Of a stretch of DNA of 64,000 bases, positions 10,489 to 21,251 are shown piece after piece (the stretch's first letter is position 1; each line of letters begins with the position of its first letter). The notes below the pieces were generated by a model, which saw nothing but the letters and a program-made list of their open reading frames with translations, was not told where the DNA came from and did no database searches. This stretch comes from Rhodospirillales bacterium (GTDB taxonomy: Bacteria > Pseudomonadota > Alphaproteobacteria > Rhodospirillales > WMHbin7). The stretch is from NCBI GenBank assembly GCA_016215555.1, contig JACRJC010000063.1:1-64000 (forward strand), read 5' to 3'. Made by a program: the position numbers and the translations under genes.

Positions 10489-11376
10489 ATGGCCAACCTT
10501 AAGGACTTACGGGTCAGGATTAGCAGCGTAAAGTCGACGCGCAAGATCACGTCGGCCATGAAGATGGTCGCCGCTTCGAAGCTGCGCCGCGCCCAAAGCG
10601 CCGCCGAGGCGGCCCGCCCCTATGCCGAGCGCATGGAGCGCATGGTCGGCTCGCTGGCCGCCAATCTGCCCCAGGGCGTTCTGGGACCGGCGCTGCTGTC
10701 GGGCAACGGCAACGACATGATCCATCTGGTGGTGCTCGTCACCTCGGATCGCGGCCTGTGCGGCGGCTTCAACAGCTACGCCGTGCGCAACGCCAAGCAG
10801 TTCATCAACGAGAAGCTGTCTGCGGGCAAGGAAGTGCGAATTCTGTGCGTGGGCCGCAAGGGCCGCGACCAGTTGAAGCGCGAATTCGGCTCCTTCATCA
10901 TCGACACCTACGAAGGCATGGGCCGCAAGGGCATGCGCTATGCCGACGCCTTGGAAGTGGCGGCGCGCATCACCAAGCTGTTCGAAGACGGCCAGTTCGA
11001 CGTCGCCACGCTGATCTACAACCGCTTCAAGTCGGCGATCAGCCAGGTTCCGACGCGCCATCAGATGATTCCCTTCGAGGGCGAAAGCGTCACCGAGGAA
11101 GCGGGCGACATGGCCATGCGCGCCATGTACGAGATGGAGCCCGAGGAGCAGGAAATTTTGGCCAAGCTGCTGCCGCGCAACCTGGCCACCCAGGTCTTCC
11201 GCTCGCTTCTGGAAAGCTTCGCTTCCGAGCAGGGTGCTCGCATGACCGCCATGGACAATGCGACCCGCAACGCGGGCGACATGCTGAATGCCCTGACGCT
11301 GCGCTACAACCGCACGCGCCAGGCCAACATTACCAAGGAACTGATCGAAATTATTTCCGGCGCCGAAGCGCTGTGA
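10489..11376 (+). CDS. atpG: ATP synthase F1 subunit gamma
   Basis: Central rotor shaft of F1. The 295-residue protein shows both family signatures: the N-terminal helix [34 protein letters not shown] and the C-terminal helix [33 protein letters not shown]. The Rossmann-like middle has [12 protein letters not shown]. It lies 25 bases after atpA with GGGAAGAGAG as ribosome binding site. Confidence 0.98.
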   Translation: MANLKDLRVRISSVKSTRKITSAMKMVAASKLRRAQSAAEAARPYAERMERMVGSLAANLPQGVLGPALLSGNGNDMIHLVVLVTSDRGLCGGFNSYAVRNAKQFINEKLSAGKEVRILCVGRKGRDQLKREFGSFIIDTYEGMGRKGMRYADALEVAARITKLFEDGQFDVATLIYNRFKSAISQVPTRHQMIPFEGESVTEEAGDMAMRAMYEMEPEEQEILAKLLPRNLATQVFRSLLESFASEQGARMTAMDNATRNAGDMLNALTLRYNRTRQANITKELIEIISGAEAL

Positions 11377-11387
11377 CGAACGCCTAA

Positions 11388-12824
<1,437 letters not shown>

Positions 12825-12836
12825 GGAACAAGCGTC

Positions 12837-13265
12837 ATGGACATCAACAAGGTTCAGTTCGATCTGGTCAGCCCCGAGCGGCTATTGGTGTCCGATCTCT
12901 ATGACATGGTCGTGGCTCCGGGCGAGGAGGGCGATTTCGGCGTCCTGCCCGGCCATTCGCCGCTGATCGCCAATCTGCGCCCCGGCGTCATCGACATCTA
13001 TGAAAACGGCGTGATTTCCGACCGTCTGTTCGTGGCCGGCGGTTTCGCCGAGGTGACGCCCGAGCGCATGACCGTCCTGGCCGAAGAGGCCATGCCGGTC
13101 CACGAAATCAAGGCCGCGGACGCGGAACAGCGGCTGCGGGACGGCAAACTGGCCTATGAAGAGGCCGATACCGACGCCGCAAGGGCCGAGGCCGAAGCGG
13201 TCATTGCCGTGGCCGAGGCCATGCTGGCCGCCGTCGAGCGCCTGCGCGGCGCCTCGGGGCATTAA
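12837..13265 (+). CDS. atpC: ATP synthase F1 subunit epsilon
   Basis: Rotor-associated subunit that inhibits ATP hydrolysis. The N-terminal beta-sandwich shows the family blocks FDLVSPERLL and PGEEGDFGVLPGHSPLIANL, followed by FVAGGFAEVTPERMTVLAEE; the C-terminal part is helical and alanine/glutamate rich. At 142 residues it is normal for alphaproteobacteria. It closes the atp operon; no convincing terminator hairpin follows. Confidence 0.97.
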   Translation: MDINKVQFDLVSPERLLVSDLYDMVVAPGEEGDFGVLPGHSPLIANLRPGVIDIYENGVISDRLFVAGGFAEVTPERMTVLAEEAMPVHEIKAADAEQRLRDGKLAYEEADTDAARAEAEAVIAVAEAMLAAVERLRGASGH

Positions 13266-13323
13266 CCGAACCGCAACACTGCCAAGCTTGCCTTCAAGGC
13301 CCCCGATGCGGCACCTTGAGGGA

Positions 13324-14424
13324 ATGAAAGCGCTGTCAGCCATCAAGTTCCTTCTGATCCTTCTTGCCTTCCTGGCCGGGTTTTCTGGCCGGGTGCTGGC
13401 CGATTATCAATTTTCGCCCGGGCTTTCCATCCAAGGCCCCGGCAAGGCCAAGGGCGCCGTCATCTGGAATCACGGCCTGGCCCGCCTGGGCGATCCCAAT
13501 CCCATTCTGCCGCCCTATCTCAAGGCGCTGGAGGGTGATGGTTGGGATGTCTTCAAGCTGGTCCGTCTGTGGAGCGGCGACAAGGAATACGACTCTAGCC
13601 AGGCCCTGCTGGCCGAGGGTAAAAAACTGAAGGACCAGGGATATCGCCAGGTCGTCACGGCGGGCCAAAGCTTCGGCGGCTGGATTTCCTTCATCGCCAC
13701 GGCGGATGAAGGCAATCCCTTCGACGCCCTGATCGCCACAGCGCCGGCCGCCCATGGCGAATTCGGGCAATCCAGCAACTGGCAAAGAAACGCCGGTTAT
13801 TTATATCCGCTGGTCAAGGGAATGAAGCCGATTCCCGCACTGGTTTTTTTCTTCGCCAAGGACAATTACGATCCAGGCGGGCGGGGCTTGGAACTTCGCG
13901 CCATTTTCGAAGGCAAAAACCAGCCCTATGGGCTGGTCGATCAGCCGTCCGGTCATTCGGGGCACGGGGCTGCGAACAGCGCCATCTTCGCCCGCCAATT
14001 CGGGCCATGCCTGGTCAGCTTTCTAGGTGCGCTATCGTCTCTGAAAGGGCCCTTCGACTGCCAAACCGTTGCTTCCAAGACCGACTTATCAACTTTTTCG
14101 TTGCCCGCCGGCATGGCTCAGCCGCCTGGCGGCACGGGATTGCCGGGCCGCTGGATGGGGGCTTTGGAGAATGGGCGGGGTGCCTTGCTGCAGATCGATG
14201 AATTGGCGGACGGCGTGGGAAAAGCGGTTTATGCCTGGAGCGCCAGGGGCGACAAGGCCGGATATCTGCAGCTATCGGGCCGTCTGGATGGGGATGTCTT
14301 GCGTCTGATCGGGACCAAGGTGATCGTCGAATTCAGACAGACCGGCGAGGATCGGGGCGACATCCGCTGGATGCGCCCCGACGGCAGCAATGTCTTGTCG
14401 GGACAGCTGGAACGAAGCCGATGA
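13324..14424 (+). CDS. Secreted alpha/beta-hydrolase family protein, substrate unknown
   Basis: The 366-residue protein begins with a Sec signal peptide (MKALSAIKFLLILLAFLAGF, cleavage likely after VLA near residue 25). The nucleophile elbow GQSFGG follows around residue 115 and a late histidine in QPSGHSGHG could complete the triad, so a serine hydrolase acting in the periplasm is likely. The C-terminal 110 residues form a separate beta-rich domain (RWMGALENGRGALLQIDEL and RLDGDVLRLIGTKVIVEF) that I do not recognise. The ATG at 13324 is chosen because it puts the signal peptide at the N-terminus and has TTGAGGGA upstream. It is 58 bases after atpC, probably transcribed on its own. Confidence 0.7.
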   Translation: MKALSAIKFLLILLAFLAGFSGRVLADYQFSPGLSIQGPGKAKGAVIWNHGLARLGDPNPILPPYLKALEGDGWDVFKLVRLWSGDKEYDSSQALLAEGKKLKDQGYRQVVTAGQSFGGWISFIATADEGNPFDALIATAPAAHGEFGQSSNWQRNAGYLYPLVKGMKPIPALVFFFAKDNYDPGGRGLELRAIFEGKNQPYGLVDQPSGHSGHGAANSAIFARQFGPCLVSFLGALSSLKGPFDCQTVASKTDLSTFSLPAGMAQPPGGTGLPGRWMGALENGRGALLQIDELADGVGKAVYAWSARGDKAGYLQLSGRLDGDVLRLIGTKVIVEFRQTGEDRGDIRWMRPDGSNVLSGQLERSR

Positions 14425-14504
14425 CAAGGAAACATCTCCTTGCCGGGGGTTGTTCTTGGAGGCAAACTCCACCACCTTATTCTTGAGATGAGCTTGCCGC
14501 CTGC

Positions 14505-15476
14505 ATGATTTCCATCGACCGGCTTCACCACGTCTATCCCGGCGGGCGGCAACAGGCTGCGCGCACGGCCTTGCATCATCTGTCGCTGCGGGTGGCCGAG
14601 GGCGAGTTGGCCATACTGTCCGGACCCAACGGTTCGGGCAAATCGACCCTGTTTCGCATCCTGACCGGTCTATTGCGGCCCAGTTCGGGCAAGGTCGCGG
14701 TGGGCGACTTCGATCTGTTCGCCGAACCGGCCAAGGCCCGCGCCCTGATGGGCGTGGTCTTTCAAAGCCCGGCCTTGGACAAGCATCTGACGGTCATCGA
14801 GAATATCCGCCTGCAGGGCGTGCTCTACGGGCTGTCCGGGCGCTTGCTGGAAAGCCGCATCGACGAGGCCCTGGCCTGGAGCGACGTCAAGGCGCGCCTG
14901 GACGACAAGGTGATGACGCTGTCGGGCGGGCTGGCCCGCCAGGTCGAACTGGTCAAATGCCTGCTGGCGAGGCCGAAACTGCTGCTGCTCGACGAGCCGA
15001 CGACGGGACTCGATCCCTCCAGCCGCCGCGCCTTCCTGGACCAACTGGCCCGCCTGCATGAAAAGATGGGCATGACGGTGCTGATGACCAGCCATATTTT
15101 CGCCGAGGCCGAGACGGCGGGTCGTGTCGCCATTTTGAAGAACGGCCATCTTCTGGCCTATGACACGCCGGCCAGTTTGCGCCAAATGCTGGGCAGCGAA
15201 GTGCTGGTCATTCGCTCGTCCAACCCGGACGCCCTGGCGGCCAGGCTGGAAGGCGAGGCGGGGGCCCACAAGCTGCGCCGCTACGGCGACGAATTGCGCA
15301 TCGAGGCCATCGAGCCCTCGCAAAGCCTGGCCCTGCTGGAAAGCGTGCTCGAACAGCATCGCGGCCTCATTCAAAGCATCGCCATCAAACAGCCGGAGCT
15401 GGAAGACGTGTTCCTGCACATCACCGGCCATGCCGTCGGCCCCGGCGGCGGCGAGAACGGGGAGCAGGCGGCATGA
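14505..15476 (+). CDS. ABC-2 type exporter, ATP-binding subunit
   Basis: A 323-residue ABC ATPase with Walker A GPNGSGKST near residue 46, a signature LSGGLARQVE (a variant of LSGGQ) and Walker B LLLLDEPTTGLDPSS. The C-terminal 90 residues are the regulatory extension usual in the NodI/DrrA/CcmA-like group (ELEDVFLHITGHA at the end). Its stop overlaps the start of the permease by four bases, so the two are translationally coupled and form one exporter. The substrate cannot be read from the sequence. Confidence 0.88.
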   Translation: MISIDRLHHVYPGGRQQAARTALHHLSLRVAEGELAILSGPNGSGKSTLFRILTGLLRPSSGKVAVGDFDLFAEPAKARALMGVVFQSPALDKHLTVIENIRLQGVLYGLSGRLLESRIDEALAWSDVKARLDDKVMTLSGGLARQVELVKCLLARPKLLLLDEPTTGLDPSSRRAFLDQLARLHEKMGMTVLMTSHIFAEAETAGRVAILKNGHLLAYDTPASLRQMLGSEVLVIRSSNPDALAARLEGEAGAHKLRRYGDELRIEAIEPSQSLALLESVLEQHRGLIQSIAIKQPELEDVFLHITGHAVGPGGGENGEQAA

Positions 15477-16267
15477 ACAACGCCATCGCCATTGCCCTGG
15501 CCAAGCGCGAATGGATTCGCTTCATCCGCCAGCCGCAGCGCGTCGTCGGCAGCGTCGGCCAGCCTTTGCTGTTCTGGCTGTTCCTGGGCTCGGGCTTCTC
15601 GCCTTCCTTCAAGCCGCCCGGCATGGGCGAGATCGGCTATCTCGAATATTTCTATCCCGGTGCGCTGCTGATGATGCTGCTTTTCGCCGGCATCTTTTCT
15701 TGCATCACCGTCATCGAGGACCGCGACCAGGGCTTTTTGCAAAGCGTGCTCGCCGCTCCCGTGGCCCGCTTTTCCATTGTCGCCGGCAAGGTCGGCGGGG
15801 CGGCCCTGATCGCGCTGTTCCAATGCCTGATCTTGCTGGTCGCCGCTCCCATGGTCGGCCTGGTGCCAAGCCTGGGCGGGACAGCGCTGCTGCTTCTGGG
15901 CCTGATCCTGGCCTCGGTGGGATTCACGGCGCTGGGCTTTGGCATCGCCTGGGGCATGAACAGCACATCGGGCTTCCATGCCGTGATGATGGTCTTCCTG
16001 ATGCCGCTGTGGATGCTGTCGGGGGCTCTGTTCCCGACCATGGGCGCTCCCTTCTGGCTGCAGACGGTGGTGGCCGTCAATCCGATCAGCCATGCCCTGA
16101 CCCTGATCCGCGCCCCCTTCTACGCCGATGTGCCAACCTTGCTGGCGGACAGCGCCTATCTGGGGGCTTTAAGCGTGGCGCTGGTCTGGGCGGCTTTATG
16201 CCTCGCCTTTTCGCTGTGGCGGGTGGGCCTGGTGGAAAAGGGCGTCAGTCCAGTTCCGGGCAAGTAA
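15473..16267 (+). CDS. ABC-2 type exporter, membrane subunit
   Basis: A 264-residue integral membrane protein with about six hydrophobic segments and the ABC-2 family blocks EDRDQGFLQSVLAAPVARF near residue 85 and AVNPISHALTLIRAPFY near the end. It overlaps the preceding ATPase gene by four bases. The last 23 bases overlap the end of a convergent methyltransferase gene. Together with the ATPase it resembles NodIJ/DrrAB half-transporters. Confidence 0.86.
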   Translation: MNNAIAIALAKREWIRFIRQPQRVVGSVGQPLLFWLFLGSGFSPSFKPPGMGEIGYLEYFYPGALLMMLLFAGIFSCITVIEDRDQGFLQSVLAAPVARFSIVAGKVGGAALIALFQCLILLVAAPMVGLVPSLGGTALLLLGLILASVGFTALGFGIAWGMNSTSGFHAVMMVFLMPLWMLSGALFPTMGAPFWLQTVVAVNPISHALTLIRAPFYADVPTLLADSAYLGALSVALVWAALCLAFSLWRVGLVEKGVSPVPGK

Positions 16268-17042
16268 GCGCCGCCACAAGTCTTTCCGTGGCGCCGAAGC
16301 GGCCCAAATCGCGCATATGCCTGAACGTGGCCTCGGCGCCCGCGAAGGCGTGCAGGGTCATGGCCACCTGTCCGACCAGCTTTTGCGGCACCAGGGCGGC
16401 GATGCCCGACGGCGTGCGCCACAAGGGTTGGAAGATCAGCCCGTTGTCTTGTCCCAGCCTCTCGACGGCCTTCAGCAGGCCATAGCTGACGGCATCGTGA
16501 AACAGCCACAGCGCGCCCTTGTCGGCATGCGGACGAACGGCGTTGAAATCGATCGCCACCTGGCGGGCCGTATGTTCGCCGTCGATGAAGACCATGTCCC
16601 AGGGCGCGGTCTTGGCATAGGCCTCGGCGATGGCGGGCAGATCCTCGGGCGAACGCCCCTTGATCGCCACAAGATTGGAAAGCCCCTCTGCGGCTGCGAT
16701 GCGGTTGGTCAGGTCCAGCCCTTCGGCGGCGGCGGTCTCGGCGCAGGAATCGACGGCCAGCAGCTTGGCTTGGGGGAAGACCAGCGCCATCGCCACCGCG
16801 CTCCAGCCAAAGGAATTGCCGACGATCAGGATATGCCTAGGCAAAAAGACGTCGCTTAGGGCTTCCAGTAAATACAGTTCCTGCACCGCGATGCCGGCGG
16901 CATGGGTGACGATCTCGCCATCCTTCAGCAGATAGGTGAAGGGGGCGGAAATTTCGCCGTAGAGATGGGTGGGATTAAGGCCGGTCGTCAGATCGAAACC
17001 CTGACGTTCGTAAATCGACGTCAGGCGCGGCAGAACGGCCAT
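16245..17042 (-). CDS. Class I SAM-dependent methyltransferase, substrate unknown
   Basis: A 265-residue protein with a Rossmann-type N-terminal strand and motif I variant ILIVGNSFGWSAVAMAL around residue 90, motif II acidic VDSC, and the post-motif block DMVFIDGEHTARQVAIDFN near residue 175. This arrangement is that of the Methyltransf_24 group, where the usual GxGxG is replaced by GNSxG. The substrate is unknown. It is followed downstream, on the same strand and upstream in position, by nothing related; the DUF2336 gene lies 6 bases before its start on the same strand and may share its transcript. Confidence 0.65.
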   Translation of the reverse strand: MAVLPRLTSIYERQGFDLTTGLNPTHLYGEISAPFTYLLKDGEIVTHAAGIAVQELYLLEALSDVFLPRHILIVGNSFGWSAVAMALVFPQAKLLAVDSCAETAAAEGLDLTNRIAAAEGLSNLVAIKGRSPEDLPAIAEAYAKTAPWDMVFIDGEHTARQVAIDFNAVRPHADKGALWLFHDAVSYGLLKAVERLGQDNGLIFQPLWRTPSGIAALVPQKLVGQVAMTLHAFAGAEATFRHMRDLGRFGATERLVAALTCPELD

Positions 17043-17048
17043 CGCGGC

Positions 17049-18185
17049 TCAGGCTTCCGAATTCAAGGGCGAGGGCAGCTTCATCATCTTGGTCATCAGA
17101 TATTCCAGATCCTCGGCCCCGAATTCGACATCGGCCATGCCGTATTGGGTAAGAATCCGCTCCAGCATCAGGCGCGAATGGCGCTCGCGGTCGCGGGGCG
17201 CGCCGTCGAATCTGGTTTCGCGCTCGATCTCGACGGCGGCATGGAAGGCCTGGAAGAGATTCTTGGGCAAGCCGGCGCGTTCATAGATGGCGCGGAAACC
17301 CAGGCGGCCGGAATCATGGATCAGGATGCGGGTGTTGACAACGGGCACGCCGGAAAGCTGGGCCAGCCCGGCCTCGAAGAAGCGCAAGTCGCCCATGCAC
17401 AGCGAGCGCAGGATGATCGAGGCGGTCAGGCGCTCGTTGCGATGCAGATGGCGAACCAGCAATTCGACGTCGCCCATGTCGTAGTCGCCGGCCAGGCCCA
17501 AAAGGGCGCGCTCGCGGCTTTGCAGGGCGATCATGTCGGCCTGCTCGGCGGTCATTTCCGGGCGGCTCATCAGATAGCGGCGCAAATTCTCGGAGGCCTT
17601 GGCCATCAGGCGCTCGGCCACCGTGATCGGCAGCTTGGCCCGGTGGGCCAGCTTGTCTTGCACGCTTTCATTGTCGCCGAAGGCATCGACCACGGTCTTC
17701 AGCGAAATCTCGGAAATCTCGGCCCCTTCATTGGCGACCAGGGTTTCCACGACGACGGCGCTTTTGGTTTCGACCAGCGCTTCCGAAACCGCTTCCGAAA
17801 CCTTGGCCCGGCTGGCGATGGCGACCTGATGACCCATGCCCTGACTTTGCACGATTTCAATCAAGTCTTCGTCGGTCAGAATGTCGGAATATTTGAGCAT
17901 CGGCACGGCGACGGTCTCGACGTCGCGGGCCAGCTTCAGCGCCACATCCTTGGGCACGTCGGGACTGCTTTTCAGATGCAGCGACAGGGCGCGGCGCACG
18001 CGCTCCTCGGCGTCGTGCATCATGATGCGGAAAATGTCTTCGGCCAACCGGCGCTCGGCATCGGTCAGGGTGCGGGCCTGGAAACCCTCGGCCAGTTTGG
18101 CGGCGGTATCGGCCCTGGCCTCGGCCGACGGGTCGGAGAGCAGGCGTTGGACATCCGCTTCGGAAAGGCCGCTTTTCGTTTTCAT
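17049..18185 (-). CDS. DUF2336 family protein
   Basis: A 378-residue, helix-rich soluble protein with the pattern of DUF2336 proteins, which are widespread in Rhodospirillales and other Alphaproteobacteria and have no established function. Visible blocks are LSEADVQRLLSDPSAEARAD at the N-terminus, DIFRIMMHDAEERVRRALSL and VAVPMLKYSDILTDEDLIEI, which look like HEAT-like helical repeats. No catalytic motif is seen. It sits 6 bases upstream of the methyltransferase gene on the same strand and is divergent from the isochorismatase-type gene. Confidence 0.75.
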   Translation of the reverse strand: MKTKSGLSEADVQRLLSDPSAEARADTAAKLAEGFQARTLTDAERRLAEDIFRIMMHDAEERVRRALSLHLKSSPDVPKDVALKLARDVETVAVPMLKYSDILTDEDLIEIVQSQGMGHQVAIASRAKVSEAVSEALVETKSAVVVETLVANEGAEISEISLKTVVDAFGDNESVQDKLAHRAKLPITVAERLMAKASENLRRYLMSRPEMTAEQADMIALQSRERALLGLAGDYDMGDVELLVRHLHRNERLTASIILRSLCMGDLRFFEAGLAQLSGVPVVNTRILIHDSGRLGFRAIYERAGLPKNLFQAFHAAVEIERETRFDGAPRDRERHSRLMLERILTQYGMADVEFGAEDLEYLMTKMMKLPSPLNSEA

Positions 18186-18328
18186 CGCCGGTTCGACACG
18201 CCAATGTGACCTAAGATCCGGATTTCTCCGGGTTTTGGAACTATACCTTTCGGAAACGGTTAAGGCTACACTTCTTAAAGACCCGCTCTGTGACGGCGAT
18301 CATAGGCCTATAACTTTTGGAGGTGACG

Positions 18329-18871
18329 ATGCTGCTAGCCGCCGAACGATCTTTTCTGGCGATCATCGACATCCAGGAACGCCTGCTGCCGGTTATGGCC
18401 AATCCAAGGCAGGTTCTTTGGGGGGCGGCGGTCCTGATGCGGGCCGCCACCCGGTTGGGCGTGCCGATGGTGGTGACCGAACAATACCCTAAGGGGTTGG
18501 GGCCGACCCAGGCAGACCTGAAGCCCTTCATTTCAGAAGGGGCTTTGTTCGTCAAACAACACTTTGCCAGCACCGGCGAGGCGGGATTTCTGGAGCGCAC
18601 CGGCGGCTTCAACCGCAAGCAGGCTGTGCTGGCCGGCATCGAATCCCATATCTGCGTCACCCAGACGGCGCTGGGGCTGAAGGCGGCGGGCTATGAGGTT
18701 TTCGTGGTCCTCGACGCCTGTTCGTCGCGTCACCAGACCAGCCTCGACACGGCGCGCCAGCGGCTGCTCCAGAACGGCATCGACATCGTCACCGTCGAGA
18801 TGGCCTTGTTCGAATGGATGGGCCGGGCCGGTACGCCCGAATTCAAGGAATTGTCGGCCCTGATCAAATAG
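18329..18871 (+). CDS. Isochorismatase-like cysteine hydrolase
   Basis: A 180-residue member of the isochorismatase/nicotinamidase-like superfamily. The catalytic aspartate is in FLAIIDIQERL, a lysine lies mid-chain (LFVKQHFAS) and the nucleophile cysteine is in AGIESHICVTQTAL, preceded by the usual cis-peptide region. Members of this close group (YcaC-like) have unknown physiological substrates. The ATG at 18329 is chosen because GGAGGTGACG lies directly before it. The next gene, a small alpha/beta hydrolase, starts 12 bases after its stop and is probably co-transcribed. Confidence 0.82.
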   Translation: MLLAAERSFLAIIDIQERLLPVMANPRQVLWGAAVLMRAATRLGVPMVVTEQYPKGLGPTQADLKPFISEGALFVKQHFASTGEAGFLERTGGFNRKQAVLAGIESHICVTQTALGLKAAGYEVFVVLDACSSRHQTSLDTARQRLLQNGIDIVTVEMALFEWMGRAGTPEFKELSALIK

Positions 18872-18882
18872 GAAAGCTTCGC

Positions 18883-19581
18883 ATGTCTCAGCCCGTTGTG
18901 CTTTTGCCCGGTTTGCTGTGCGACGGCGATCTGTTCGCGCCTGCCGTCGCAAGCCTGTCCGATGTCGCGCATTTCCATGTCGCGGATTTGACGCAAGACG
19001 ACAGCATCAAGGCCATGGCCAGCCGGGTTTTGGCTTGGGCGCCGCCCTGCTTTGCCCTGCTGGGCCTGTCGATGGGCGGTTATGTGGCCCAGGAAATCAT
19101 GCGCCAGGCTCCGGGCCGGGTGACGCGCCTGGCCTTGCTCGACACCACCTACAAGCCCGATACGGATGAAGCGCGGGCCCGGCGCCTGGGCTTCATCGAA
19201 TTGGCCAAAACCGGCCAGTTCAAGGGGGTGACGCCCCGGCTGCTGCCCATGCTGGTCCATCCCGATCATCTGAAAGTGCCCGCCGTCGCCGGCACGGTGC
19301 TGGCCATGGCCGAGCGCGTGGGCAAGGACGCCTTCATCCGCCAGCAGACGGCGATCATGGGCCGGATCGACGGCAAGGGCGATTTGGAGCGCATCGCCTG
19401 CCCCACGCTGGTGCTGTGCGGGCGCGACGACCAGTTGACGCCGCTGGATGTTCATCGCGAGATGGCGGGCCTGATTCCCAATGCCAGGCTGGTCATCGTC
19501 GATCAGAGCGGCCATCTGCCGCCGCTAGAGCAAGCCATCGCCGTCAACGCCGTTTTGCGCTACTGGCTGGCCACTTCTTGA
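18883..19581 (+). CDS. Alpha/beta-fold hydrolase
   Basis: A 232-residue soluble alpha/beta hydrolase with the oxyanion-type start VVLLPGLLCDGDLF, the nucleophile elbow GLSMGG at about residue 67, an aspartate in CGRDDQLTP and the terminal histidine in DQSGHLPPLEQ. The triad is therefore complete. The ATG at 18883 follows AGGAAAG at a suitable distance. It pairs with the upstream isochorismatase-like gene; a joint role in breaking down a small ester or amide can be suspected but not shown. Confidence 0.82.
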   Translation: MSQPVVLLPGLLCDGDLFAPAVASLSDVAHFHVADLTQDDSIKAMASRVLAWAPPCFALLGLSMGGYVAQEIMRQAPGRVTRLALLDTTYKPDTDEARARRLGFIELAKTGQFKGVTPRLLPMLVHPDHLKVPAVAGTVLAMAERVGKDAFIRQQTAIMGRIDGKGDLERIACPTLVLCGRDDQLTPLDVHREMAGLIPNARLVIVDQSGHLPPLEQAIAVNAVLRYWLATS

Positions 19582-19653
19582 AACGATAACGTCAAATCCG
19601 AGCGCTGAACCGCTTCGCGCGAGGGTTTATACCAGGTTGCAGAAAGCGCCCGT

Positions 19654-19761
19654 TATCCTCGTGCTTCGAGACGGATGCTTCGCATCCTCCTCAGCATGAG
19701 GATAACTCCTTGAAATAAGCCCACGACCTCATCCTGAGGAGCGAAGCGTCTCGAAGGATGG
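19654..19761. repeat. Dispersed palindromic repeat, inverted pair (locus 2)
   Basis: The intergenic stretch between two convergent genes contains two facing copies of the same repeat as at 6610-6742: TATCCTCGTGCTTCGAGACG...CAGCATGAGGATAA at 19654-19705 and CCTCATCCTGAGGAGCGAAG...TCGAAGGATGG at 19727-19761. Each unit can form its own hairpin. It may act as a bidirectional terminator here. Confidence 0.8.
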
Positions 19762-19771
19762 CCGATACGGG

Positions 19772-20878
19772 TCATTCTTTTGCAACATCGTATTGGCGAT
19801 TCCGGGAACGTGCCATGCGCAGCCCCGCCAGCAGCAGCAGCAGCAGCAAGACCGGCAAGGCGACGACCATCAACAATTGATAGTCCAGCTCCTCGACCGG
19901 CGGCGTCCAAGCCAGGGCCGCGGCGCCTGGAACCGGGCTTGCCTGCGCAATCAGGCTGGGTGGAGAAGGAAAATCCTGGCCATAGGCATAGATCAGCCCG
20001 TCTCGGATTTCCGCTTGGGCAAGGACGGGTTCGGCGATGGCAAAACCCTGGCGCGATGTCAGGGTCAGCCCCTCGGCGGCCACCAGCGTGGTCAGCCAAC
20101 GGGCGCGCATCTGTTGCTGTTGCTGGCACTGAGAACCGACGACCGACGCCGCGCGGCGAAGCAGATGCTTATACTGCTTGGCGTCGATGTTGTTGTCACG
20201 CTGCACGGCCAGAATGCCCGGACTGGCCGTGCAGGGTGAGACGCGGCCCTGGTCGTCGGCCTGTCCGACCGTGAAGACCTCGGACACCTCATTCAGGCTC
20301 GACCCCATCCAAGACAAGACCGTGCGGTCGGGCAGGCCGATGACCAGCTTGCTCTCGGCTCCGCTTTTGGGATCAGCCAGGGGAATGCCGTTCTGGAAAA
20401 GGGTGTCGAGGTCGAAGACAGGCGTCCATTTGCCAGCACTCTCCTGGGATTCAACCTTCAAAACACCCTGGCCGTCTGCCCGGCCCTGCTTGCAGGCCCC
20501 TTGATAGGCAAAACGGTATTTCGCCCAAGGCTGGTCGCGCTTCATGCCCACCCAGACCCAGCAGGGGCCGCCATCGATCCAGCGCGCCAGGTCCGCATCC
20601 GGATTCATGGTCTGGACCGCCTTCAGCATCGCCACCACCGGTTGGTGCAGGCCGTTTTCATCGATCGGAGGCGGGCCGGGGGGGACGAAGGCGGGAATGG
20701 TATTGGTTTCAACCGCCGTCCGGGGGGCGGCCTTCGGGGCCGGCGGGGCCGGTCTGGCGGAGGGTTTGGCCGCCTGCTTGGCGGGTTGCTTCAGAGACTG
20801 GGCCGGACTGGAATCCGGGGCCGTCGCCAAAACCAGAATTGCCGCCAGCATGATCAGCCTGCGCACTACCGAGGTCAC
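19772..20878 (-). CDS. Exported hypothetical protein with proline/alanine-rich linker and C-terminal membrane anchor
   Basis: The 368-residue protein is not one I recognise. From the GTG at 20878 (preceded by GGGAGAAGGAGAAG) it has an N-terminal signal segment (LIMLAAILVLATAPDSSPAQ), a Pro/Ala/Lys-rich linker to about residue 60, a globular part with scattered cysteines (GGPCWVWVG, QGACKQG, VSPCTAS, GSQCQQQQQ) and one C-terminal helix (LLMVVALPVLLLLLLLAGLR) followed by a basic tail. The layout suggests a periplasmic domain anchored to the inner membrane. It follows a 66-codon gene by 31 bases. Confidence 0.55.
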   Translation of the reverse strand: MTSVVRRLIMLAAILVLATAPDSSPAQSLKQPAKQAAKPSARPAPPAPKAAPRTAVETNTIPAFVPPGPPPIDENGLHQPVVAMLKAVQTMNPDADLARWIDGGPCWVWVGMKRDQPWAKYRFAYQGACKQGRADGQGVLKVESQESAGKWTPVFDLDTLFQNGIPLADPKSGAESKLVIGLPDRTVLSWMGSSLNEVSEVFTVGQADDQGRVSPCTASPGILAVQRDNNIDAKQYKHLLRRAASVVGSQCQQQQQMRARWLTTLVAAEGLTLTSRQGFAIAEPVLAQAEIRDGLIYAYGQDFPSPPSLIAQASPVPGAAALAWTPPVEELDYQLLMVVALPVLLLLLLLAGLRMARSRNRQYDVAKE

Positions 20879-20909
20879 GTCTTCTCCTTCTCCCTTGGGG
20901 CTTGCCGGA

Positions 20910-21110
20910 TCAACCGTTATGCGCCAGCCCATGCGCGCGGGTAATTTCATCGAGCATGCCAAAGACCGAAACGCCGGCGTAATAGTGATCCAGGAGCAAT
21001 CTTCCTTCAACGCCCAAATCGCGGATCGTGCGGTCGAATCCGTCCTTTAGTCGCGTTTCCAGATCGCCTTGCCAGTTGGTGAATTCCACGTCGAACAATG
21101 GGTAGGGCAT
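20910..21110 (-). CDS. Small conserved-looking hypothetical protein (66 residues)
   Basis: Starts MPYPLFDVEFTNWQGDLETR and ends TRAHGLAHNG; soluble, no signal peptide, mixed charge. The case for a real gene is the AGGAGA ribosome binding site 6 bases before the ATG, the strong third-position GC bias and its place just upstream of the exported protein gene in the same direction. No known domain is recognised. Confidence 0.55.
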   Translation of the reverse strand: MPYPLFDVEFTNWQGDLETRLKDGFDRTIRDLGVEGRLLLDHYYAGVSVFGMLDEITRAHGLAHNG

Positions 21111-21251
21111 GTCCGTCTCCTGTGTCCGGACCGGATCGGCAAATCCTGCCTTGGGGCCGATTTTGCCGGGCGGATCGGCTTGGAATCCGCCGGAACGGGC
21201 CTCTCCGGTGCGTTCAGGAAGGCCTCTGCATCAGCTATGCCAGGCGGCGTG

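Noticed and set aside
16902-18209. A 435-codon plus-strand frame opposite the DUF2336 gene
   Set aside because: Low-complexity His/Gly/Gln composition; the minus-strand product has a recognisable family pattern and better start.
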